A model generated the notes under the pieces. It saw nothing but the letters and a program-made list of their open reading frames with translations. It was not told the origin of the DNA and did no database searches. Made by a program: the position numbers and the translations under genes. From Pseudoneurospora amorphoporcata (lineage: Eukaryota; Ascomycota; Sordariomycetes; Sordariales; Sordariaceae): a DNA stretch of 64,000 nucleotides. The stretch is from contig MU859191.1 of NCBI GenBank assembly GCA_033297205.1, positions 34,848-98,847 of the forward strand. The letters run 5' to 3'. Positions 24,156 through 34,425 of this stretch are shown here, in pieces (position 1 is the first letter of the stretch; each line of letters begins with the position of its first letter).

Positions 24156-27100
24156 CTACCGTCTCTGGCTACGACTCCTATCCCGTCTTGCTCCCGCTCG
24201 ATCTCCACCACGATCCCTATCGCGGTCGCGGTCGCAGTCCCGTCTGGATGTCGACAGACTCCTGTCCCGCCTAGTACTATGATGATGGCTGTTACGGCGA
24301 AGATCTCCTGCTCGGTGGTCTCTATCCCTATCACGACCCCTATCCCTATCGCGACTTCTCTCCCGCCGACTATCACGGCTCCTTTCACGTCGACTGTCCC
24401 GGTCGCGGTGACGGTCGCCACGGTCCCGACTCCTTGACCGACTGCGGCGACGGACTATCGAGCTCCGACGGCGATCATCTCGCGTATCTCTGTCCCTGCC
24501 CCTATCCCTAGTATCACGATCTCTATCGCGGTCCCGGTCCCGATCACGGTCGCGACGATCCCTATCCCTATCCCGCTCACCCCTCTCATCTCGGCCTCGG
24601 TCGCCATCATAGCGATCCGGGCCCGGACGAGGTTTGTCCCGGTCTCGTTCTCTTTCCCTTTCGCGTTCTCTTTCGCGCTCACGCTCACGCTCCTCCCTCG
24701 CTTCCCTAGCCTCTCTGTCCCTCTCCCGATCCCGCTCGGCAACCACCCTGGCGGCTGTGGAGGGGACGTACCGGTTATCGGAGTCGATCAGGGGCGCCTC
24801 ACGCTCATGTTCACGCTCGCGCTCACGGTCACCGCGGTCACCACCACGGTTATGGTCGCCGCGGTTGTTGTTATCTCTGTTATCCCGGGTGTCTCGGGGA
24901 GTGTCCCTAACGTCTCCTCGCCTCCGCTTAAGATCGGGCGACCGGTCACCTCCATTGGTGCTACCGAGGGGTGTGCCATTACCGCCTCCGACTCGCTTGT
25001 CGTCGATGCCGGGAATGGGCATGCCCTTCGCGCGGGCTTGCTTCTGTGCTGCCAGGTAGGCTTTTGCCTCCTGTTCGCGTTTCTTCACTTCGGCTTGTTT
25101 CCAGGCTTCCTTTTCGTCGCGGTCGAGGTGGGAAGGCGGGCGAGGTGCGGTTGAGGCTATGGAGAGCGGGGTTGTGATCATGGGCACGGTGATTGTTGAC
25201 GTGCCGGTGGTGGCAGGGCCGCCAGGGATGGGTGGTGCTACTCGTGCGCTAGGGATAGGAGCAATGGTATAGTCCTTGGTGACGGTAATACTAGGGCTCT
25301 TGGGAATTTGGGTGGCTGCAGTAGCAGTGGTATCCTTTTCAGCTTCTCGTCGCTCACGCGAGCGGGAGCGACTTCTTGCTCGCCTGTCCCGATCCGCCGC
25401 CCTTAAGCGAGACCGCGAACGATCCCGGCGATCGACTCTAGGTCGTGGAGAGCGACTCCTCTCACGGCCATCTCGTGTAGTGCGTGAACGGCTTCTGGCC
25501 CGTCTGGTGTCGTCTCTCCTGTCGGTGATTCTCACTCGTGAGCGGCTCCTGTCACGACGGTCTGCCGCCCTCCGTCGAGAGCGGCTCCGATCTCTGACAT
25601 GTTCATGTCGTCGATCGTCTCGGCGATCCAGTCTGGGACGCGAACGGCTACGCTCTCTCCGATCACGAAGACGGGAGCGACTATGTTCTCGCTTATGAGA
25701 ACGGCTTCGCTCGGTACGCCGCGCGCGCGGTGAGGCTGACCTGTTGTCTTTCCGTTTCCGATCTTCATCACGGTCTCTGTCTTTCTCGGCTTCTCTGTCC
25801 TTTTCCTTCTCCTTGTCACGATGTCCACGAGTCCCTGGCGAAGGACTCTTGCTCCTTCGCGAATCGGTCCGGGTGGGGGTTTCCTTCGGTTCCTTGACGT
25901 CCTTGGTGTCAACTGTCTCCTTAGGTTCAACAGCCTCCTTTGTCTCCTCAGTAACTCCTGGTTTGCTCGCAACATCTGTTGTCTTCTTGGCCTCAGAGAC
26001 CTTTGGTGATGCTCGGCGGATTGGATCGATTGCAGATGCGGGCTTCGTTCGTCTAGGTGGCGGTGCGAGAGTGGTGTCAACCTCCAACTCAGGTTGTTTC
26101 ACAGCTACGCGCTTGCTCTCTCGCAAAAGGTCGGCCAACGCCTCTTGTTCCAGGCGTTCATTATCCTCCTTGGAGAGTTGCTTCTTCACATCCTCGGGGC
26201 GGCCATGGTCATTCCTACCCTTGGCGTCCCTACTAGGGCGCCTGTCCCGGCCTCTTGACCTATCCCTAGACCTTCCCCGGCCCCGGTCTCTATCACGCTC
26301 GCGATCACGGTCTCTGTGACGATCACGATCTCGGCTGCGATTTCGATCCCTCTCTCTGTGGCGGCGTTCACGGCTGAGCTCCCTTTCCCGCTCACGTTGT
26401 TCCCGTCGTGCGCGCCGCTCTTCGCGCTCCTTTTCCCTGATGGCATCTTCCTCGAGCTGCTTCTTCCTCTGTTCTTCTCGTCGTTTCTGCTCTTCCTTTT
26501 CCTTGATCTCACGCTCGAGTCTACGCTTTTTCTCCTCCACCAATCGAAGCTCTTCACGCACACGTTCCCTCTCTGCACGGCGCGTGGCAGTCTCGGCTGC
26601 ATATTCTTCGTCCGTCTTGGAGCCGCGGATACGCTCTTCTTCGGCCGCCTCGTCACCTATCTCTGCACGTCGAAGTTCACGAAGATGTGTCTCTAGTGCG
26701 TCGGTATCGATCAGGCTCTCGATTACAGCCTGGGCCTTTTGGTAGACTTCGTTTCGGTCGAGAGCACCGTCGATGAGGGCCGCTGCTTTGCCGCGGTCGA
26801 GTGTAAGCAGTTGTAAGGGGTTGCGCTCGACTTCTTGCTCGGCTACTTGGAGTATTTGTTTGACGATCTCGGATTCGTGGTCCTACAGCACGATTGTGTC
26901 AGATGTCATAGGCCATGAGCTGAACACGCTGTGGCAGGACCTACACTAGCGAACTTCTCCCAGACTTGTTTCCGAATTGCATCATATCCGCCCTTTTTCT
27001 TAAAACTGTGAGCTAACCCTTCGATCGCAGATCGTGTGGCCGAAGTGAGCGGTAGGTCAGACGCCTTGAAATTCCTGACGACAATTGGGATATTGATCGG

Positions 27101-27175
27101 GTTCGGCGTAACCTCCTGAGTCTCGGCGCCCGAGGCAGCAGGAGCCGACGGCGAGGGATGAATGGCGGTCGACAT
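24156..27175 (-). CDS. COMPASS component Shg1-like protein with RS/RD-rich tail
   Basis: Two exons, 27175-26945 and 26882-24156, with a 62-nt intron (GTAGGT...TAG); 985 residues. Residues 1-140 match the Shg1/BOD1 family: FKKKGGYDAIRKQVWEKF before the splice, then an ISO-LEU-rich helix starting DHESEIVKQIL and RGKAAALIDGALDR. Shg1 is a non-catalytic subunit of the Set1 H3K4 methyltransferase complex COMPASS. Next comes a long charged coiled-coil region (about residues 165-260), then about 600 residues dominated by RS, RD and RE dipeptides, like the RS domains of splicing factors. Yeast Shg1 is only about 140 residues, so most of this protein is a lineage extension. The repeats also create long antisense open frames, which are not genes. 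Start choice: ATG at 27175; the frame extends upstream only through a TTG. Confidence 0.82.
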
Positions 27176-28056
27176 GGTCAGGCCAGTGGCGGTACCACTT
27201 GAGGCTGGAAGAAGTGTGCGCAACAGATCCCTCAGCCAGTGGCGAGATTGTTATATAAGGCCACAGTACGCAGAATGGTTGCGCGGGTGAAGGGTGAGCG
27301 GACCTTAACACCTCATTGCTGTCAACCTGAGTCGGCGGGGTTGCTGGGGAAGTTGACGGTAGCGCAGCTCGGGCAGCGTAGTCGGCGGATGAAAGCGGGA
27401 GAAGGTTCAATTCATTTCGTGCCGGCTTGGTAAATGGTGGATAACCCCTAGTCGAAGATTGCCGTTTTTGGAGAATTGGGCCTTGAGTCGGGGAATAATC
27501 GGCTTGTTCGTCTCGTAGATCTGGCGGTAGAGTCCTCGGTGGAATGATGATGGAAACGCGATGGTGCAGGGGATTGAAGCGCGTTGCGGTAAAGTTAGGT
27601 GCTGGACCAGAAAGTTTCAGTGGGGGTCCTGCTGCCGGCGATCCAGGGAGCCACGGTGCCAAGCCTGGGGCCGGCAGGTGCAGTGAACAGGGGGTGCCGT
27701 GCCTGGACTCGGGCAACCCTTTCCCTGAACAGCTGCGGTGCTCAATCGAGTCAAATTGATTCAAGGTTGCGGCACGGGCCAACGGGCGGGAATTTGTCTA
27801 TCATAGTAGGTACGCTAGGGTTAGGGTCAAAGGTTTAATATCCCCAGACCTTCCGACGAGCTCGCCGGACCTTGCGCACGAGCCTCAGACACAGCACTGT
27901 ACGTCCAAGATACGAACCACCATCGCGAACATCGTCACTTTGCGCCTTCAACCCACGTCGTCATCGATCTTGCCCATAAAAAGATCTTGCCCATTAAAAG
28001 TCGCTGCTCGAGGGGCACAGTATATACCGCTTATAGCGCGGTTTCAAAAGCACAAA
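27176..28056. other. Divergent promoter, Shg1-like / complex I subunit
   Basis: Promoter region shared by two divergent genes. It contains a telomere-like AGGGTTAGGG element at 27815-27827. Minus-strand open frames in the 27.2-27.8 kb part are GC-rich leader sequence without a family match. Confidence 0.5.
27815..27827 (+). promoter_or_regulatory. Telomere-repeat-like box
   Basis: CTAGGGTTAGGGT contains two joined TTAGGG-type units. Boxes like this are bound in promoters by Tbf1/Teb1-type Myb-domain proteins in yeasts (established there); use in this organism is inference. It lies about 230 bp before the complex I subunit start and 640 bp before the Shg1-like start. Confidence 0.35.
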
Positions 28057-28555
28057 ATGGTTCACAGAATGGTCTTCTGGGCCGGCTTCGGTACGTTGCT
28101 CCGCTCTCTTCTCTCCAGGATGGAAATTGGACATGATTCATGAACCAACACCCGCACCAATCCACCACCACCAATTGTGTACTCCACATGCTGTCTGTCA
28201 ACAAACACCCATAATCCCAGTCTCCCTCCCTCCCTCTCCCTCACCATCTTCATATACTGTAGACATCATCATAGCTAACCGTCGCCCTCCTCCTTCCTCC
28301 CCCTCTATAGGCTTGGCCACCCGCGCCTGGCAACTGGGCATCGAGCGACGACCCATCTTCGGCAAGCCAACCCTCTGGGGTTACCCCGTCTTCGCGGCCA
28401 TCGGCGCCAGCTTCGGCTACTGGGTCCAGGGCGTGGACGAGCGACAGCAGGCCATGCTCCAGGAGCGCAAGCAGGCCATTCTCGACAAGAGGGCGCGGAG
28501 GGCGGCGAGGCAGCAGGAGGCTGGCCAGGGTGAACCCGAGGCGGCGGCGCATTAA
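28057..28555 (+). CDS. Mitochondrial complex I small accessory subunit (14 kDa type)
   Basis: Two exons, 28057-28090 and 28311-28555, with a 220-nt intron (GTACGT...TATAG); 92 residues. The spliced N-terminus reads MVHRMVFWAGFGLATRAWQL. The body contains the GIERRPIFGKPTLWGYPVFAA and GASFGYWVQGVDERQ stretches that I associate with fungal proteins annotated as NADH-ubiquinone oxidoreductase 14 kDa subunit. One predicted membrane helix (about residues 35-55) is followed by a basic coiled-coil tail (ERKQAILDKRARRAARQQ), which fits a single-pass inner-membrane accessory subunit. The family name is from memory of annotations and could not be verified; the exon model itself is firm because it restores the conserved start. 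Confidence 0.7.
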
Positions 28556-29156
28556 GGAAAGGGTTGATTGTTACGGATCCTTCACAAATTCCCGGTAAAA
28601 CGGTACGGGTGCGAGGGGAGATGGACAACCGACATCAATGGACGCTGGCTGGGATGGGACGGGGAAGTCTGAGAGATGGACCGAATGGAAACACAGTACA
28701 TTGGGGAAGGGGGAAGAGAATCGATGGCCAAGTAGATAAATGGACAGGAAAGAGAACCCACAGGACCTATACGGCACGCCCAGCCATCGAAGATGGGAAG
28801 TCAACACACCATATACATGTTACAGGCGGATATGGCAAGCAAGCTCGGTGTTCAGAGAGGAAGACATTGTTTGACAACGAATCGAGTCCATTTGAATTAA
28901 ATGCGCCGATTTCCCATCCTGTCTTGCCTTTCCCTTTCCCTCTACTTTTCTTCCCACACCCTGCATTTCTGCCTGCTTCAGATACTCTTCGCCGCAAACT
29001 ATGCGGTCTTGTCGAAGCCTCTTTAAGATCCAGGTATCTCTATCTACATACTCTGGCTTTCTACCAAGCTGGCGCGCCACCACCAGCATATGAACCCATA
29101 CATCTTTTCGGCATGCGTCCTTCATCTCGCCGTCACTCTCACATATACTTTGCCGT
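28556..29156. other. Convergent 3' region, complex I subunit / eIF2B delta
   Basis: A 600-bp tail-to-tail spacer. A 198-codon plus-strand open frame passes through it but carries no domain and simply fills the spacer; I regard it as chance. Confidence 0.5.
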
Positions 29157-30605
29157 TTAAGCAATAGTAGGGTCCTCCCGCTTCCTCAACAGAGTCAAGA
29201 TAGCCTGCGCCGGCGCAAAATCCGTACCGCTCTCAAACTCGGTAATAACGCCCGTGATGTACTTGCTGTGCGTGTTGTCGAACATCAGCCTAAACGACTC
29301 AACCGAGCACCGCTCAGGGTCAATCTCGTTGTAGGTGAGCGAGTCCACCGAGACACGCTCACGGTCAAAGTTGATAGTCTCGCAGAGGGCCACCACCTTG
29401 ACGTTAGCGGCAGAAGCAGCCATGGCGACGTCCGCCGTGCCCGCAGGGGCGAGCAGAGATCCGTTGGCGAAGATGGCCTCGGTGCCGAGCAGCACGTTGC
29501 TCGCCCGCTCGAGATGCGCCCGCAAGCCGCCGAGGTTGGGCGAGTAGAAGACGCGGATGCCGGCCTGCTGTAGCGTCTTGGCGAGCTCCTTGCCGCCCTG
29601 GTCGTACGGGTCGTCGATGATGGAGACGGCGAAGTTTTTCCCGTCGGCCTTGGCCCGCAGAATGGTCTTCTCTACCAGCCGGTGGCGGCCGTACGTGAGG
29701 ACGACGCCGTCCTCGTCGATCAGCTCGGCGGCGTTTTTGGAGATGACCACCTCGGCCAGGGTGATGCGCTCGTTGATGAAGATGTCGATAAACTCGAGAA
29801 GGGACTCCTTCGCCTCGTCCTCGGGGGTGTCGATGTCGAACTTGTTGACCTGCGACTTGAGGAAGCGGATGGCGTTACCCATGGGAAAGGACATGGGACG
29901 GCACTCGGTCAAGTACTCGATCTGGGGGTTCAGGACATGGGGGACAAAGTGACGAGAAAGTGAGTTGCCCTTTGGTGTTTCGTAAGACTCAATAACCTAT
30001 TGTATGTTTTTTTGTCAGTATACAATCCACACAATTCCGGTAATAAGGTTGCCAACCTTCTTGAACGCCAAAAGAGTCGCCTCCAGCCTAGCAATGCTGT
30101 CCTTGAGAGCAAAAGTAGCCATCTGCTGGCCGACCGCCAACACAGCAGGGTGCACGTCCTTGTGCGCCTGCGACGTCTGTATCCGCTTGGCCATGGGCAC
30201 ATGGCTAAAGCACTCGGGAATGCTACTCCTCGGGTCCTCCTTGACGACGGCGATCGAAGGCCGCCTTCCGGTCACGGATGGCCTACGACCGGGAACAGAT
30301 TTACCATGCTGCTGAGAACCCGATTGACCTCCCTCCTGCTTTCCGCCCTTGCCGCCCTTGCCTCCCTTCGCATCTGCAGCCGCGGCCGCTGGTGGGGCTT
30401 CCTTCACCTCTTTCGCCTTTGCCCGTCGTGCTGCCTTCTCGGCCTTGGCCTTGGCTTTTAGCTGAGCGGGAGTGAGCTTCTGTTCGCCGGCGGCGTCTCC
30501 TCCGGTGGTGGGTGTGTCTTTGGCGGCAGCGGGCTTAGCTTGTTGCTTCCCCCTCTCCTGTGGTGCGGGAGCCCCAGCGGGAGCCCCAGTAGATTCGGTA
30601 GCCAT
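29157..30605 (-). CDS. gcd2: Translation initiation factor eIF2B subunit delta
   Basis: Two exons, 30605-30057 and 29996-29157, giving 462 residues. eIF2B is the guanine nucleotide exchange factor that recharges eIF2 with GTP; delta (yeast Gcd2) is a regulatory-core subunit that senses phosphorylated eIF2. The first ~140 residues are Lys/Ala-rich and low complexity, typical for delta. The Rossmann-like core starts with SSIPECFSHVPMAKRIQ and includes HPAVLAVGQQMA, LTECRPMSFPMGNAIRFLK, a DDPYDQGGKELAKTLQQAGI segment and the NVLLGTEAIFANGSLLAPAG signature. The 60-nt intron has an unusual donor (GTTGGC) but splicing it restores LLAFKKVIESYETPKGN, which matches the family. The C-terminus appears complete. 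Confidence 0.92.
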
Positions 30606-31354
30606 TTGTTGTATGAGAAGATGCGATGTGCTTGGCGGAGTGTCGCAAATGTTGTTAAAAGACCAGATGGGATCCGATTGGGTGAAGGCGTCGCGAGTTG
30701 ACGGATAGGTGAGGACTCGAGTGACCGAAAACGAACAGCCGAGTCGTCGCTTTGAGATGCAAAAGCGGTATTGATGAGCAGGGGGGCTAATGGTTGTCTT
30801 TCTTTTCACTTTTTGTTGTGTTGGCACAATGCTAATTATCCGAGTGAGTGCTCAGCGCAGGATCATTCTGCCCGATTCTGAACTGAGTCACGGATGCGAT
30901 CAAGAGGTCGTACCGCCAAATGGAAACAACCACCCCGCGCCCCGCTTTTCACACAACGTCAGCCAATCAGGAGTTGCCAATTCCGTCAAAGCACTCAAAG
31001 GTTGCCCAAAAAGAGCCGACCAGAACTCGGCTTCCAGAGTTAACAATTCACTACCTGAAACTTTTAGAACTCTTCGATGTGGTTACAATCCGAATATGTC
31101 TGAGGTAAACTGGAATCAAATAAGCTATAGGTTGGATATTCCACTGCTTCGGTAAAGGGTCTATTTATGCGAGGCGTCGGACCTCGTTCCCGTCCTGCAT
31201 CTATAATTATTACACATATGGTACATGCATATCTACATATGCCGCGAGAGCAACAGATCGACCCCGACATGCTCCCAGCTCGCACAACTTCTAAACAACT
31301 CGAACCAACCACCACCTGAAATCGTATTCTGACAACCTAACCACCCGATGGCGC
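30606..31354. other. eIF2B delta promoter and IF3 3' region
   Basis: Upstream region of the eIF2B delta gene and 3' end of the next minus-strand gene. CCAAT sequences occur at about 30962 (plus strand) and 30677 (minus strand), the second about 70 bp before the eIF2B start. No coding frame is supported. Confidence 0.45.
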
Positions 31355-32245
31355 TTATTCATCCTTCTTCTCCTCCTCCTCCTCCTCCTCCTCCTCCTCC
31401 TCCTCCTGCTTCTCCTCCTCCTTCTCCTTCTTACGTGTAGGGCCCTGGAAGACCATCCGTACTACTTTCCCAAGCTCACCCTCCATCGCCTTCACCTCCT
31501 GAGCCTTTGGCACCTCCGCAACCGCCTGCTTGATCAAGCGCACCACCTCCTGGCACTCCTCCTGCGTCGCCTGCTTCTTATTCTGCCCCTTGGCCTTCTT
31601 CTGCAACAGCATGACCTCCACCCTGTGTCCCTTCATCAGGAATTTCTGGAGCTGTCGCGTGCGGAATCCCAAATCGTGCGCCGCAATTGCCCAGTTGATC
31701 TCCAGCTCCTTCTTGCTCACTTGCTTTCTGCGCTCTTCTTTAGCCTTGGCCTTCAGAGCCGCTGCCTCGGCGCGGCGGTCGATGATGACGCACACAGGCC
31801 AATCGGGCAAGTCGTCGTCCTTGGGAACCTCTGGCTCGCCGGGCTTAGGAGTGGGCGGCGACCATACCATCGCCAAGCTGTAGCGTTCGCGGTCCAGCCG
31901 GCTGACGATGTCCGCTGGCCGCTGCTTATCCGCGAGATTGCCGTCCAGGCCGCGCAGGTGTACCCAGGGTGCTCTAATCGCGAGGTCGCGGGGTAAGTTG
32001 GCCTCCTGCTGTGCGTTCGGCTTGGACCTTCGCATTGCATAATATTTCCCTTCCGCCTGGAGAGCACCTTGAGTCGAAAATGCGCATCGTTTCTGGTTGT
32101 TGAGGACAGCAGCAGTCGCGGCGGCAACTGAGAGGCGAGGGAGTAGGATTGTCTGGAGCAGCAGGGGTGCTGGAGCGGACGCGCTTTCGAGGAAGACCCT
32201 CCGGAGGGCAGCTGCGGAACTGTAGAGGCAGGGGGAGGCTCTCAT
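31355..32245 (-). CDS. Mitochondrial translation initiation factor IF3
   Basis: Single exon, 296 residues from the ATG at 32245; the frame is open further upstream but only from a TTG. IF3 keeps mitoribosomal subunits apart and proofreads initiation. The N-terminus (MRASPCLYSSAAALRRVFLE) is basic, Ser/Ala-rich and lacks acidic residues at first, like a mitochondrial presequence. The IF3 C-terminal domain is clear: KELEINWAIAAHDLGFRTRQ, then LQKFLMKGHRVEVMLLQKKA, corresponding to the W-x-I-x-x-H-D-L...K-G-x-R-V-E-V pattern of the family. The tail (last ~30 residues) is a Lys/Glu-rich repeat encoded by a CTC microsatellite. Fungal homologues include yeast Aim23. It is divergently paired with the Imp1-like gene. 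Confidence 0.85.
   Translation of the reverse strand: MRASPCLYSSAAALRRVFLESASAPAPLLLQTILLPRLSVAAATAAVLNNQKRCAFSTQGALQAEGKYYAMRRSKPNAQQEANLPRDLAIRAPWVHLRGLDGNLADKQRPADIVSRLDRERYSLAMVWSPPTPKPGEPEVPKDDDLPDWPVCVIIDRRAEAAALKAKAKEERRKQVSKKELEINWAIAAHDLGFRTRQLQKFLMKGHRVEVMLLQKKAKGQNKKQATQEECQEVVRLIKQAVAEVPKAQEVKAMEGELGKVVRMVFQGPTRKKEKEEEKQEEEEEEEEEEEEKKDE
31370..31407. repeat. CTC/GAG trinucleotide microsatellite
   Basis: A perfect run of about 12 CTC units on the plus strand, reading as GAG (Glu) codons in the C-terminal tail of the mitochondrial IF3 gene on the minus strand. Length variation would only lengthen or shorten the acidic tail. Confidence 0.85.
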
Positions 32246-32748
32246 GATGGATTCGGTTGTTGGGTTTGTCGGCAGAGATTCGCGACCAGGTTGAGGAACT
32301 CGAGTAAGGGTTGAGACGGTCGAAGAAGGTGAAAAGATGTCGTCGCAGGAGTCTACCAGATCCGGAGCCTGAGCCAACCACAAAGCCCCAATTCAAAGCT
32401 TCCCCTGTAAGGATGCCCCACATTTCCGCAAGCTTCCTCCACACCCGACCCGACCACGAACCGTCTTCGGCCCCACGACCCGGTCGGCCGCCAGTGCTTC
32501 TGCATATCGCATTCATGATTTCGGGGAAGTGAGCCTTAACATCCGCGTCGACATTCTCATCGGAAGGCCAAGGTCATAAGCTATAGTTGTAACTCTGCAT
32601 ACGGAAGAGCTATTCACCTCTAAGCTCACTCACGACTCATTCAATTCACCTCGAATCCCGTGAAACCTCTCAGATCCACACACGGCTCCAAGTCGTCATC
32701 TTCACATCCCGTCTCATTCATCGGTCCGGGTCACATCCATAAACCCCG
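32246..32748. other. Divergent promoter, mitochondrial IF3 / Imp1-like
   Basis: This 503-bp region separates two divergent genes whose products both act in mitochondria, which would allow joint control (inference). No specific binding site stands out. Confidence 0.5.
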
Positions 32749-33799
32749 ATGCCGCCCTCAATACGACCGCCCACCCGGGCTTCCTCCTCACTAATCTCCC
32801 TTCTCGTCGGTCCAACATTACGCACCACTACGTCCTCACAAGGAACATGCCGACTCACCTTCCAACGACGGACGATCTCCCAAACGTTATCCGGGAGACA
32901 CAATGTCGTCGTTAGCCAAACACCACCTCCCAACCCCGGCCCAACAGTCGCCGGCTCCGGGATAGATTATAATTTACCTCCATTATCATCCTCTCAACAA
33001 CACTCTCAACACCACCAGCGCGAGAACCAACACTCCATACCGCCCCCACCACCCCAAGGCTTCCTCCCCCGCCTCCTCCACTTCCTCCGCACCCTCCCCC
33101 TGACCCTCTCCCTCTCCCGCCTTCTCTCCCACCTCGACAACGTTTTAGGCAGCCCCTCGACCCGCCTCCTCTCCCACCCCTTCCGGGTGCTCTTCTCCAC
33201 TTTGAAACTGCTCGCCTTCACGCACCTCTTTCTCGAGCACGTGCTATCCATGGCTCCCGCCTCTGGTCCCTCCATGCTCCCCACTTTCGAAGTGGTAGGT
33301 GAATGGCTTGTGGTTTCACGGTTCCATAAATATGGGAATTCAGTCAAGGTAGGCGATCTGGTGGTTTACCAGATCCCCATTAGTACGAGCGGGGAGTTGG
33401 GGGTGAAGAGGATCATGGGGATGCCGGGGGATTATGTGCTTGTTGACACGCCTGTCCCAGGGGGAGGGACGGTGGAGGGGGAGGTTTTGGGGGAGAGGCC
33501 GGGGGGTGATGGGGATGATATCATGATTCAGGTATGTGTTTGTCATCGTTTTGGTGCTGAATGGATGAGGGTGCAAGGGAAGTGATGCTAACGAATGTTG
33601 GGAAATCATTTAGGTACCTGAAGGCCATTGTTGGGTGGTGGGAGATAACTTAACGGCCTCGCGAGATTCAAGGACGTTTGGACCTGTGCCGCTGGCTCTG
33701 ATCAGGGGCAAAGTGTTTGCCAAGATTCAGTCGAATTGGCTCCCTAAGTTGATAAGAAACCCCCTGGAAAGGATAGAGCTTGAGGATGTGATGGCTTGA
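32749..33799 (+). CDS. Mitochondrial inner membrane protease subunit, Imp1-type
   Basis: Two exons, 32749-33531 and 33614-33799, with an 82-nt intron (GTATGT...TAG); 322 residues. This is an S26-family signal peptidase that cleaves sorting sequences from proteins delivered to the intermembrane space. The catalytic serine lies in APASGPSMLPTFEVVGEW and the catalytic lysine in GVKRIMGMPGDYVLV. Exon 2 supplies VPEGHCWVVGDNLTASRDSR and the adjoining FGPVPLALIRGK; the DSR-x-[YF]-GP motif points to Imp1 rather than Imp2. A hydrophobic stretch just before the Ser motif (about residues 145-163) is the likely membrane anchor. The first ~140 residues are Ser/Pro/Gln-rich with an early basic stretch, far longer than the usual ~170-residue enzyme. 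No ATG lies between the start and the catalytic domain, so the extension appears real. Confidence 0.87.
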
Positions 33800-34425
33800 T
33801 GAAATACCCATACGCAAAGGAGAATGAAGCAAGCCTCGAGGCTGTTCAATGAGGTCGAATCCTTCACCCTGTCAGTTCCGGTTCCCCCTTATGTTCACTC
33901 ACGTCGGTACATGTCTACAACAGACTGCTCTATTTCAGTGGAGGACTAAGAGAACTGATATCCTATGGCAGTAGCAAACGCTATCTCATTTTCATTGAAT
34001 AACACGAAAAGAAACAAAGCGAATCGACAACCAAAAAGGGGAGATGGTGTTCGGCGAACTATATAAATTAGGTCTGCCGGCTGATCATAAACGACGAGCA
34101 GCTGGGACCATGGCATGGTTTTCGTTATGGTTACAAAAGAAAATAACCCGGGTCGAGATACGCAAACAAAACGCACGCAACCCATCATGTCCATCAGCCT
34201 CTCCGATTTGGTCATAACTGCCGCCCCTTCCAATGGTCGCTCCCTGCCAAATACAAAACCCCATGACTTTCCTCCCGTGTATAATCATCCATTACTAAAC
34301 AATGCTGCGCCGCAAACTCCACGCCAATCCTATGCGAAGTACCTCAAGCCAGTTGAAAGCAAGATCGAAAAATGCCAACAAAGCAGAGAGGGTTGAAAAG
34401 AAATGAAACCATCAACCACTCCCGT
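33800..34425. other. Convergent 3' region, Imp1-like / Vac8
   Basis: A 626-bp tail-to-tail spacer with the 3' UTRs of both neighbours. Short open frames only; nothing recognisable. Confidence 0.5.

Noticed and set aside
24634..26319. Long plus-strand ORFs rich in SR dipeptides, antisense to the Shg1-like gene
   Set aside because: They are the reverse complement of RD/RE/RS codon repeats, which are nearly symmetric; they have no independent start context, splice sites or conserved domain.
28564..29160. 198-codon ORF between the complex I subunit and eIF2B delta
   Set aside because: It starts in the 3' UTR of one gene and ends at the stop of the convergent one; composition is not protein-like.
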